From Burkholderiaceae bacterium (GTDB lineage: Bacteria > Pseudomonadota > Gammaproteobacteria > Burkholderiales > Burkholderiaceae): a stretch of 64,000 nt of DNA. The notes below the pieces were generated by a model. That model worked only from the letters and a program-made list of their open reading frames with translations. It had not been told where the DNA came from and made no database searches. This document shows, one piece after another, positions 50,179 to 57,397 of the stretch. Position 1 is the stretch's first letter, and every line of letters starts with the position of its first letter. The DNA lies in the NCBI GenBank assembly GCA_021166835.1, contig JAJPEN010000064.1, forward strand, positions 1 through 64,000, written 5' to 3'. A program made the position numbers and the translations under genes.

Positions 50179-51897
50179 ATGTTCAGCCTGCACGGCATCG
50201 GCGTGGGCGGCGGCATCGTCATCGGCCGCGCGCGTCGGCTCGAAGCGAGCGAGCGCGACGTGCCGCGCTACCGCGTCATCGAGACGCAGGTCGAGCGCGA
50301 ACTCACGCGGCTCGAGACGGCGATCGAGGTCGTCAGGGCCGAGCTGCAGGCGATCGCCGAGCAGTTGCCCGAGGAGGGCCCGGCCGAAGCGCGCGCGCTG
50401 CTCGACGTGCACGCGATGATCCTCGACGATCCGGCGCTGGTCGATGCGGCGCGCGACAGCGTGCGCCAGCACCTGAGCAATGCCGAGTGGGCCTTCGCCT
50501 CGCAGGCCGCGCAGCTCGCCGCGCAGTTCGAGGAGATCGACGATGCGTACCTGCGCGAGCGCGGCCGCGACGTGCTGCAGGTGGCCGACCGCGTGACGCG
50601 CGTGCTGTCGGGTTCGCGCGCGCGCGTGCACCCCGGGCGCGACGAGCCGAGCATCTTCGTCGCCGAGGACCTCTCTCCGGCCGACATGCTGGCGCTGCGA
50701 TCGGCGGTGGGCTTCGCCATCGACCAGGGCGGCGCCACTTCGCACACGGCGATCCTCGCGCGCGGCATGAACGTGCCGGCGGTCGTCGGCGCGGGCCTGG
50801 CGAGCCGGCTGATCGCCGACGACGACTGGCTCGTGCTCGACGGCGAGCAGGGCATCGTCATCGTCGCGCCCGACGAGGGCGTGCTGTCGCAGTACCGCCA
50901 TCTGCAGGCGGTGGGGCTGCGCGAACGCGAGGCGCTGCAGAAGCTGCTGCACGTGCCGGCGATCACGAAGGACGGCACGCGCATCCGGCTGTGCGCGAAC
51001 ATCGAGCGTCCCGACGAAGCGGCTGTCGCGCTCGCCGGCGGAGCCGAAGGCGTGGGCCTGTTCCGTTCGGAGTTCCTGTTCCTGAACCGTCGCGAGCTGC
51101 CGCACGAAGACGAGCAGTACGAGGCCTATCGCGAAGCGGTGCTCGCGATGCAGGGGCGGCCGGTCACCATCCGCACGCTCGACGTCGGCGCCGACAAGAC
51201 GCTCGCACGCGGCGGCGCGCAGCTCGCGCAGAATCCGGCGCTCGGCCGGCGCGCCATCCGCTACTGCCTGTCGCAGCCCTCGATGTTCCTCGTGCAGCTG
51301 CGCGCGATCCTGCGCGCGTCGGCGCATGGGCCGGTACGGCTGCTGATCCCGATGCTCGCGCACGGCCACGAGATCGACCAGACGCTGCGCCTGATCGGCA
51401 TCGCCAAGGTGCAGCTGCGCGAGCGCAATATCGCCTTCGACGAAGGCCTGCCGGTGGGCGGCATGGTCGAGATCCCGGCGGCGGCGCTGTCGGCGAGCCT
51501 GTTCGTGCGCCGGCTCGATTTCCTGTCGATCGGCACCAACGATCTGACGCAGTACACGCTGGCGATCGATCGCGCCGACCACGAGGTGGCTTCGCTCTAC
51601 GAGCCCTTCCATCCGGCGGTGCTGCGCCTGGTGGCGATGACGATCCGCGCCGCGCATCGCGCAGGCAAGCCGGTAGCCGTCTGCGGCGAGATGGCCGGCG
51701 ACTGGGGCGCGACGCACCTGCTGCTCGGCATGGGACTGCGCGAGTTCTCGATGCACCCGGCGAGCCTGCTGCGCGTCAAACGCGAGATCCTGCGCGCCGA
51801 CGTGACGAAGCTGGCGCCGCGCGTGGGGCGGTTGCTGCAGGCGGTCGATCCGCTGCGGATGCGCGCGCAGCTCGCGCGGCTGGTCGCGGGGGGCTGA
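50179..51897 (+). CDS. ptsI: Phosphoenolpyruvate-protein phosphotransferase (EI)
   Basis: A 572-residue EI. The phospho-histidine lies in GGATSHTAILARG; the PEP-binding C-terminal domain has GVGLFRSEFLF, TIRTLDVGADKTL and DFLSIGTNDLTQYTLAIDR. Length matches the family. It takes phosphate from PEP and passes it to HPr. The stop lies in one arm of a hairpin that also covers the convergent nucleotidyltransferase stop. Confidence 0.96.
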   Translation: MFSLHGIGVGGGIVIGRARRLEASERDVPRYRVIETQVERELTRLETAIEVVRAELQAIAEQLPEEGPAEARALLDVHAMILDDPALVDAARDSVRQHLSNAEWAFASQAAQLAAQFEEIDDAYLRERGRDVLQVADRVTRVLSGSRARVHPGRDEPSIFVAEDLSPADMLALRSAVGFAIDQGGATSHTAILARGMNVPAVVGAGLASRLIADDDWLVLDGEQGIVIVAPDEGVLSQYRHLQAVGLREREALQKLLHVPAITKDGTRIRLCANIERPDEAAVALAGGAEGVGLFRSEFLFLNRRELPHEDEQYEAYREAVLAMQGRPVTIRTLDVGADKTLARGGAQLAQNPALGRRAIRYCLSQPSMFLVQLRAILRASAHGPVRLLIPMLAHGHEIDQTLRLIGIAKVQLRERNIAFDEGLPVGGMVEIPAAALSASLFVRRLDFLSIGTNDLTQYTLAIDRADHEVASLYEPFHPAVLRLVAMTIRAAHRAGKPVAVCGEMAGDWGATHLLLGMGLREFSMHPASLLRVKREILRADVTKLAPRVGRLLQAVDPLRMRAQLARLVAGG

Positions 51898-51973
51898 AGG
51901 GCAGCCGCGGGAGGCTGCCGCGCGAGAGGCTGCCGCGCGAAGGAGCTGCCGCGCGACGGCGTTGCCCTTCAGC
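51893..51973. terminator. Bidirectional hairpin with tandem repeats between ptsI and the nucleotidyltransferase
   Basis: Perfect 11-base arms GCTGAAGGGCA (51893-51903) and TGCCCTTCAGC (51963-51973) include the stop codons of both convergent genes. The loop holds about four copies of a degenerate ~15-base unit GAGGCTGCCGCGCGA. Likely transcription stop for both operons. Confidence 0.55.
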
Positions 51974-53090
51974 GGGACTGCCAGCGGATCCGCAGCTTGT
52001 TCGCCGCATGTCGGGCGAGCAGCGGCAGCGGCATCCGGATCCAGTGCGAGCGAAGGAACAGCAGCAGCCGCGCCGCCCGCGCGCGCGCGTTCGCCGCGTC
52101 GGGGTGCATCGGAAAGAGCGCGAGCGGCATCAGCGCGTCGGTGATGCGCACGGCCGGGCCCGCGGGAGCCCCCGCGCGCGAGGCATCGAGCACGGCCTCG
52201 GGAATCGGCGTGCCAAGGCAGCGCCTGGCCTGCCGCAATGCGTGGAATGCGGGCCGCGCGAGATCGAGCGCCTCGGCGCGCGGCCAGAACGCTTCCCAGA
52301 AGCCGGGTTCGTGTTCGCCGAAGTGGCGCAGCAATTCGTCGACGTCGACCAGCTCGCGCAGCGCGTCGGCGAGATCCGAGCTGGTCATCAGGTGCGCCAT
52401 CGCGTGCAGCGTCATGTCCACCGGCGACAGCACGTGCAGCGCGCTGCCTGGCAGCGGCCGCGCCGCCTCGAGCAGGAGGCGGGCGTCGGGTCGCGCGCGC
52501 GAAGTCGGCATCACGATGTTGTGATGCAGGTCGACCTCGGTCTCGCGGTCGACGTGCACGAGCGCAGGCAGTTCGTGCGACCACGAGCGGTAGTAGCGCT
52601 CGTCGTGGGCGTCGAGTTCCGCCGTCACCCATCCGCCTTCGCGCAGCCTCGCCTCTACCGCGGCGAGCCGTTCCTTCGGCACGAGCAGGTCGACGTCGAC
52701 CAGCGAGCGTCCGCTCGCGTTCGGCAGTCCGGCCAGCGCGTAGGCGCAGCCCTTCAGCACGACGACCGGCTCGGGCAGCTCGTCGCGCAGCGCGTTCACG
52801 ACGCGGTCCAGCTCCCACAGCGCGGCGCGCCGTTGCGCTTCGGCCTGGGCTAGCGCGCCGAGCAGGTGGTCGATCGCCGCGGGCGGCAGGGCGGAAAGCA
52901 GCTGCGCCTCGCGCATCTGCCAGGCGACCCGGCCGAGCAGGCGCGCGCGGCGCAGCACGCGCAGCAGCGAGTCGAGCTCGCGTGGCGCGAGCCCGGCGAT
53001 GCCGCGCGGGTCGCGCAGCGCGTCGGTGACGAGCCCGCGCAGTCGCGCGGCGCGCCGCGTGTCGCGCACGGTTTCGGGGCGCTCAGGCAT
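51969..53090 (-). CDS. Nucleotidyltransferase-family protein of the HPr-rel-A cluster
   Basis: A 373-residue protein with the NTP_transf_5-type nucleotidyltransferase core: VVVLKGCAYALAGLP (Lys113-Gly114), GRSLVDVDLLVP with Asp132 and Asp134, and the third carboxylate in TEVDLHHN (Asp187). The family is found with lasso-peptide and exopolysaccharide-type clusters; targets are unknown. Last gene of the four-gene set, 8-base overlap with the kinase. AMP or similar transfer is a guess from the fold. Confidence 0.82.
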   Translation of the reverse strand: MPERPETVRDTRRAARLRGLVTDALRDPRGIAGLAPRELDSLLRVLRRARLLGRVAWQMREAQLLSALPPAAIDHLLGALAQAEAQRRAALWELDRVVNALRDELPEPVVVLKGCAYALAGLPNASGRSLVDVDLLVPKERLAAVEARLREGGWVTAELDAHDERYYRSWSHELPALVHVDRETEVDLHHNIVMPTSRARPDARLLLEAARPLPGSALHVLSPVDMTLHAMAHLMTSSDLADALRELVDVDELLRHFGEHEPGFWEAFWPRAEALDLARPAFHALRQARRCLGTPIPEAVLDASRAGAPAGPAVRITDALMPLALFPMHPDAANARARAARLLLFLRSHWIRMPLPLLARHAANKLRIRWQSR

Positions 53091-54012
53091 CGACCGCTTC
53101 CCGCAGCGCGTCGAGCGCGGCGACGGCCTGGTCGAGCGACGAATAGCGCAGGCGCAGGCGCTGCGATTCGCCGGCGATCGACTTGACCGTCTCGAATGCG
53201 GGCTCGCCGATCAGCTCGTAGTTGAACGCGTTCGTCGCCAGCGAGAAGAACGCGTCCTGCAGGCTCACCGGTTCCAGCGACAGCCCGGCGCCTGCGCTCC
53301 AGCGCGGGAAGACGACCCACGCCGCACGGGCGGTTTCGTTCGCCCGCGCGACGCTGTCGGCCGGCGCGCGCAGATGCGAGATCGTTCCCTTCATCGTGCC
53401 TTCGATGCGCGGGCCGAACCAGGCCTGCGGCGCGAAGGCGCGGAGCACGTCGATCGACTCGTTCTTCAGCGGCATCGGTCGCGGCAGCGGAACGAAGTCG
53501 GTCGAGCCCGGCCGCACGATGCCGAACTCGTCGGAGAGCAGCCGCCATCCCCGATGCGCGAGCGCGGCGCACAGGGTCGTCTTCCCGTGTCCGGGCATCG
53601 CCGGCATCACCAGCGCGCGGCCGTCGCGCTCGAGCACGGCCGCATGCAGCAGCAGCCAGCCGTGGAAGCGCAGGGCGATGACGAGATTCAGCCCCCATTC
53701 GAGCACGGCGAGCGCGTGCCCGATCGGCCGGTCCTCGTGCGGCCTGCGTCCGTCGACGCGAAAGCGCACGCGCCGCGGCGAGCCGGGCCAGCGCGCGCGT
53801 ACCTCGTCGAGCGAGACGTGTCCGTGGAAGACGCGTTCGTCGTCGAGCACCGGATGGGCGCCGTACAGCGAGTGCAGGGCATGAGCGAGCCCGGGCACGC
53901 GCACCCGGAGCCGGAAGTCGAAAGGACCGATGCGCAGGCCGAGCCCTTCGCGCAGGCGCTCGGCGAAAACGTCGGGCGCGAGTGCCGAGACCGTGCCGGC
54001 GAGGGAACTCAC
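53083..54012 (-). CDS. HprK-related kinase A
   Basis: A 309-residue protein of the family named HprK-related kinase A. The P-loop is AMPGHGKTT (~138-146); His123 in LLHAAVLERDG and Asp161 in LLSDEFG match the HprK catalytic residues. It lacks the N-terminal HprK domain, which is replaced by ~90 other residues. HprK relatives in lasso clusters phosphorylate the peptide's C-terminal Ser; here the substrate is unknown. GTG at 54012 overlaps the PqqD-like stop (GTGA). Confidence 0.88.
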   Translation of the reverse strand: MSSLAGTVSALAPDVFAERLREGLGLRIGPFDFRLRVRVPGLAHALHSLYGAHPVLDDERVFHGHVSLDEVRARWPGSPRRVRFRVDGRRPHEDRPIGHALAVLEWGLNLVIALRFHGWLLLHAAVLERDGRALVMPAMPGHGKTTLCAALAHRGWRLLSDEFGIVRPGSTDFVPLPRPMPLKNESIDVLRAFAPQAWFGPRIEGTMKGTISHLRAPADSVARANETARAAWVVFPRWSAGAGLSLEPVSLQDAFFSLATNAFNYELIGEPAFETVKSIAGESQRLRLRYSSLDQAVAALDALREAVDA

Positions 54013-54308
54013 GCCGCGATGGATTCGACCAGGCCGAGATCCTCGAGATGGCGTAGCAGCTCGGCCACGTGGCGGCGGAACCGCGGGTCGGGCTCGGCGT
54101 TCTGCAGCGCGGCCAGCGCGAGCGCTGCTGCGTCGGCGTCGTGCGGCTCGAGCAGGCATTGGTCGAGCAGCAGCGCGGTGCCTTCGTTCACGAAATGCGT
54201 CTGTCCCGAGGGCCGGTGATAGAGCACGTGACCCGACGGCGCGTGCGCCCAGGCGAAAGGCCGGCCGGCCGGCACCCGCCAGCGCCGCGCGGGCGCGGTG
54301 CGGCTCAT
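54009..54308 (-). CDS. HPr-rel-A system PqqD-like chaperone
   Basis: A 99-residue PqqD-like protein with the winged-helix recognition pattern (VLYHRPSGQTHFVNEGTALLLDQCL) found in peptide chaperones of modified-peptide pathways. PqqD-type domains bind leader peptides and hand them to enzymes. Overlaps its neighbours by 4 bases on each side. It probably presents the protein encoded at 54305-54892 to the kinase or nucleotidyltransferase (inferred). Confidence 0.85.
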   Translation of the reverse strand: MSRTAPARRWRVPAGRPFAWAHAPSGHVLYHRPSGQTHFVNEGTALLLDQCLLEPHDADAAALALAALQNAEPDPRFRRHVAELLRHLEDLGLVESIAA

Positions 54309-54892
54309 ATCACGTCGCGGCAGTTCGCGCCCCCGAACGAGGCGAGTGCCGTGGAGGAAACGAGCGCGCCCTTCTTCCCGAGGCTGATGCGGCGCCAGTT
54401 TCCGTCCTTGTCGCCGTCGGTTCCCTTGCCGAACAGCTCCACCGCGTTTTCCTCGAGCGACGAATAGCTACCCTGCTTCGTGTCTTCCTTGAAGTAGTAG
54501 TCGCCGCCGTCCCTGCACATCTGTCGAGGGTTCACCTCGGTATAGACGGTCTTGCCCTTGTAGCCGGTGGTCTTGCTGTAGTACTGGCGATTCGCCGGGA
54601 ACCGGGTGACCTCGAGCGTCGCTTGCCGATCGATGAGCCAACCCTTCTCGTTGGACTCGGCGCGCCACGGCTTCTCCACGCACAGGTAGTTGCCGTCGCC
54701 GTCGACGGGCGTGCCCTCCTTCGCCAGCACGAGCACGCTGCTGCTGCGTGCGTGCGCTGCGGCCAGGCCGGGGTGCAGGGAGAAGATCGTCGGCATCGCG
54801 ACGAGCAGCGCACGCCGCCCGGCGGACTGCGCCTGGGCCGACGTGTCTTGCGTACACGACTCGCCGTCCGGCCTGCGGTCGGAATCGTTCAT
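54305..54892 (-). CDS. Secreted candidate substrate of the HPr-rel-A system
   Basis: A 195-residue protein, first gene of the four. The N-terminal ~50 residues look like a leader: Arg26-Arg27 followed by ALLVAMPTIFSLHPGLAAAHARSSS, a twin-arginine or cleavable type. The remainder is polar with acidic/aromatic parts (DGDGNYLCVEKPW, YKGKTVYTEVNP), four Cys (13, 71, 126, 191) and a Ser/Thr-rich end (LVSSTALASFGG) close to the C-terminus. No enzyme motif. Strong GGGGGAG ribosome-binding site. The role as modified substrate is inferred from position. Confidence 0.7.
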   Translation of the reverse strand: MNDSDRRPDGESCTQDTSAQAQSAGRRALLVAMPTIFSLHPGLAAAHARSSSVLVLAKEGTPVDGDGNYLCVEKPWRAESNEKGWLIDRQATLEVTRFPANRQYYSKTTGYKGKTVYTEVNPRQMCRDGGDYYFKEDTKQGSYSSLEENAVELFGKGTDGDKDGNWRRISLGKKGALVSSTALASFGGANCRDVI

Positions 54893-54937
54893 GAAAATCT
54901 CCCCCCTGCTCGATGCTCTTGTTGCAAAGGGTAGGGG

Positions 54938-54953
54938 AGCAAGAACCAGGCCA
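54938..54953 (-). promoter_or_regulatory. Sigma-54 promoter of the HPr-rel-A operon
   Basis: On the minus strand TGGCCTGGTTCTTGCT has -24 GG and -12 GC exactly 10 bases apart and a perfect TTGC box. The predicted start lies ~35 bases before the ATG at 54892. Such operons need an enhancer-binding activator, which is not in the window. Confidence 0.75.
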
Positions 54954-54955
54954 GA

Positions 54956-54969
54956 GTGCGGTATCGCAC
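54956..54969. promoter_or_regulatory. Dyad next to the sigma-54 promoter
   Basis: Perfect 5-base arms GTGCG and CGCAC around GTAT, directly upstream (minus-strand sense) of the -24 box. Could bind a regulator that assists or blocks RpoN polymerase. Confidence 0.4.
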
Positions 54970-55009
54970 GGAAAATTCTCATGGTCGGAAAAATCGGCCG
55001 CCGCAAATC

Positions 55010-55036
55010 CTGTCGGAATGTAAAGCCAGCCGACAG
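55010..55036. promoter_or_regulatory. CTGTCGG-N13-CCGACAG dyad, candidate enhancer site
   Basis: Perfect 7-base arms at 55010-55016 and 55030-55036, 57-83 bases upstream of the -24 box: a plausible place for an RpoN activator. It is also 12 bases after the MFS stop, so a weak terminator is an alternative. Confidence 0.45.
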
Positions 55037-55048
55037 CGGCGGGTCAGC

Positions 55049-56320
55049 TCAACGCGGTTGCGGCAACCGGACGAACAGCAGCGCGCCGATCCCGAGCATC
55101 GCCGCGATCGTCCCGAAAGCGGCGGCGAAGGGCGGCCAGCCGATCGCGACGGCTGCCGACGCCGCTGCGCCGGTCAGCCACTGCATCAGCGCGACGCCGA
55201 GGAACAGCGCCATCGTGAACAGCGACAGCGCCCGCCCCGTCATCGACGCCGGATACGCGTCGCGCACGTCGGCGTACTGCAGCACGCCGTAGCCCGAGAG
55301 CAGCGAGAAGACGATCGAGACGATCACGTCGAAGGAAGCGTCGAAGCCCGGTGCGAGCAGCGCGAACATCGCGGCGCAGACGAGCGTGCCGACGAGCAGC
55401 CAGCGCCGCCGCGTCGCGCGCCCCGGATCGAGGCGTCCGAACAGCGGCGGGCCGATCATCGACGCGACCGACACGGCGATCGCCACGTTGCCGCTCGCCA
55501 CCAGCGAGAAGCCGTAGCGGTCGACCAACAGCGGTCCGAGCCACAGCCCGCGCAGCGAGACGAAGGCCGCGTAGCTGACGGTGGCCAGCGCGAGGATGCC
55601 CCAGGTGTGCGGCACGGCGAACAGCGAGGCGAAACCGCGCAGCGCCTGTCCGAGCGACTCCCGTTCGACGCGGGGAGAACCCGGTCCACCGTCGGCCGAC
55701 GGATCGGCGCGAGGTGTTTCCCGCTCCCGCGCGAAGCGTGCCATCGCCAGCCACGCGAGCATGGAGAGAATCCCGAGCGCGACGAAGCCCGAACGCCACG
55801 AACCCGCCTCGATCAGCCAGGCCAGCGGCGTTCCGGTGGCGAGCATGCCCATGCCGCCCAGGCCGAGCACGAGCCCCGACACCGATGCGTAGCGCGTGGC
55901 CGGGAAGCGCTGCGCGATGAACACCGTGCAGACGAGGAAGGCCGGCGCGCAGCCGATGCCGATCAGCGCCTGGCCGGCGAGCAGCACGCCGAAGCGATCG
56001 GTGTACGCCGACAGCGCCGACCCGACGATGGTGAGCGGGAAGGCGACGAGCACCGTTCGGCGCACGCCGTACAGGTCGATGCCGATGCCCATCAGCAGTT
56101 GCAGCGCGCCGAACGCGAGATGGAAGGTGCCGGCGAACACGCCCAGCGCCTGCGGATCGAGATCGAACTCGGCCTGCAGTTGCGGCGCCATGATCGCGGC
56201 GACCGTGCGATAGGCCTGGCTGAGCGCGAAGCCGCCGGTGAGCGCGAACAGCATCGCCCAGGCGGAGCTGCCCGGGCGCTCGGATGAGGCGCGGGAACGG
56301 AGGGCGGGGTCGGCGGGCAT
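55049..56320 (-). CDS. MFS transporter
   Basis: A 423-residue 12-helix carrier (FALSQAYRTVAAIMAPQLQAEFDLDPQALG, then LLMGIGIDLYGVRRT as loop 2-3). The ATG at 56320 is used; 13 more codons are open upstream without a clear ribosome-binding site. Related by pattern to the MFS at 34820-36052. Substrate unknown. It reads into the HPr-rel-A region but with ~157 bases and a sigma-54 promoter between. Confidence 0.85.
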   Translation of the reverse strand: MPADPALRSRASSERPGSSAWAMLFALTGGFALSQAYRTVAAIMAPQLQAEFDLDPQALGVFAGTFHLAFGALQLLMGIGIDLYGVRRTVLVAFPLTIVGSALSAYTDRFGVLLAGQALIGIGCAPAFLVCTVFIAQRFPATRYASVSGLVLGLGGMGMLATGTPLAWLIEAGSWRSGFVALGILSMLAWLAMARFARERETPRADPSADGGPGSPRVERESLGQALRGFASLFAVPHTWGILALATVSYAAFVSLRGLWLGPLLVDRYGFSLVASGNVAIAVSVASMIGPPLFGRLDPGRATRRRWLLVGTLVCAAMFALLAPGFDASFDVIVSIVFSLLSGYGVLQYADVRDAYPASMTGRALSLFTMALFLGVALMQWLTGAAASAAVAIGWPPFAAAFGTIAAMLGIGALLFVRLPQPR

Positions 56321-56371
56321 CGGTCGGGAAGCGTGCACGCGCGTGGGCGCACGCCGCAAGGGGAGCGCCGA

Positions 56372-57304
56372 CTATAAGGCCTGCCGGGGTCGACGCGCCG
56401 ATCGCCGGGTTCCGCTTGCCGGCTCCGCTGCGGTGAGCAGTTCGATGAGCGCGCAGGCCGCCACCGAGGGCGATCGTCCGGCGCGCCGGATCATTCCCAT
56501 CGTCCGCTCGATGCGCGGCGAGTGCAGCGGCACCTCGGCCAGCTCGGCGAAGGCGAGCAGTGGCGTGGTCGACGAGGGGAGCGCGGCGACGCCAAGGCCC
56601 TCTCGAACGAGTGCGCCGACGGTCGCGAGATGCGCCGTGTCGTAGCCCCCGACCGAGTCGATGCCGGCCTGCGCGCACGCCGCCTCGATGTGCTGACGCA
56701 CGCTCGAGGTCCTCGACATCGAGATCATCGGTGAGCGCAGCATCTGCTGCCACGAGACCGAACGGCGGCCTGCCAACGGATGGTCGCGCCGACACAGCAT
56801 GACGAAGCGGTCGACGAGCATCGGCTCGAAGGCCAGGTCGCGCCCGCTCGACGGCGCGACCGTCAGCCCGAAGTCGGCCCTGCCGCTTTCGACCAGGTCC
56901 TGGATTTCATCGTGCAGCGTGTCACGGATCGAGACGTCGATGCCGGGGTGCAGGCGCTTCAGGCGCGCCAGCGCGCGCGGCAGCGTCAGCGCGGCCAGCG
57001 ACGGCAGCGCCGCCACGACGACGCGGCCCCGCCGCCGCGCGAGGTAGTCGCGCAGGTTGCCGCTGACCGCGTCGAATTCCTCGAGCAGCCGCGACGCCAG
57101 GCGCAGCAACTCCTGCCCCTCGGCGGTCAGCGCCAGGCGCCGCGTCGTGCGATCGAACACGCGCATGTCGAGCACGAACTCGAGCTTGCGGATCGCCGCG
57201 CTGAGCGCCGGCTGCGACAGGTGCAGGCGCGCGGCGGCCTCGCGGAAGCTGCCGAGTTCGGCGACCGCGCGGAACGCCTGCAGCTGGCGAAGCGTCACGT
57301 TCAT
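56372..57304 (-). CDS. LysR-family transcriptional regulator
   Basis: A 310-residue LysR protein. HTH: LRQLQAFRAVAELGSFREAAARLHLSQPALSAAIRKLE; the effector domain follows with VVVAALPSLAALTLPRALARL. ATG at 57304 preferred to a TTG 2 codons upstream. Divergent from the AtuA-type operon, so probably its regulator, via the 93-base gap. Confidence 0.92.
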   Translation of the reverse strand: MNVTLRQLQAFRAVAELGSFREAAARLHLSQPALSAAIRKLEFVLDMRVFDRTTRRLALTAEGQELLRLASRLLEEFDAVSGNLRDYLARRRGRVVVAALPSLAALTLPRALARLKRLHPGIDVSIRDTLHDEIQDLVESGRADFGLTVAPSSGRDLAFEPMLVDRFVMLCRRDHPLAGRRSVSWQQMLRSPMISMSRTSSVRQHIEAACAQAGIDSVGGYDTAHLATVGALVREGLGVAALPSSTTPLLAFAELAEVPLHSPRIERTMGMIRRAGRSPSVAACALIELLTAAEPASGTRRSARRPRQAL

Positions 57305-57323
57305 AAGCAACGTGGATCAATAC

Positions 57324-57338
57324 ATCGGATAAATCGAT
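57324..57338. promoter_or_regulatory. Possible LysR box
   Basis: ATCGGATAAATCGAT, 4-base arms ATCG/CGAT, in the divergent gap 20 bases from the LysR start. LysR-type sites are degenerate, so this is tentative. Confidence 0.3.
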
Positions 57339-57397
57339 TTGCCAAGCGGATCGCGCGCGGGGCAACCTCGATCCGTCACGGGAGGGAAGCCAGGCGG

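Noticed and set aside
53083..54012. Genuine HPr kinase/phosphorylase (hprK)
   Set aside because: The N-terminal HprK domain is missing and the gene is locked into the PqqD-like/nucleotidyltransferase cluster; better named HprK-related kinase A.
51969..54892. Complete lasso-peptide biosynthetic cluster
   Set aside because: No asparagine-synthetase-like cyclase, transglutaminase-like protease or small precursor was found; only accessory-type genes are shared.
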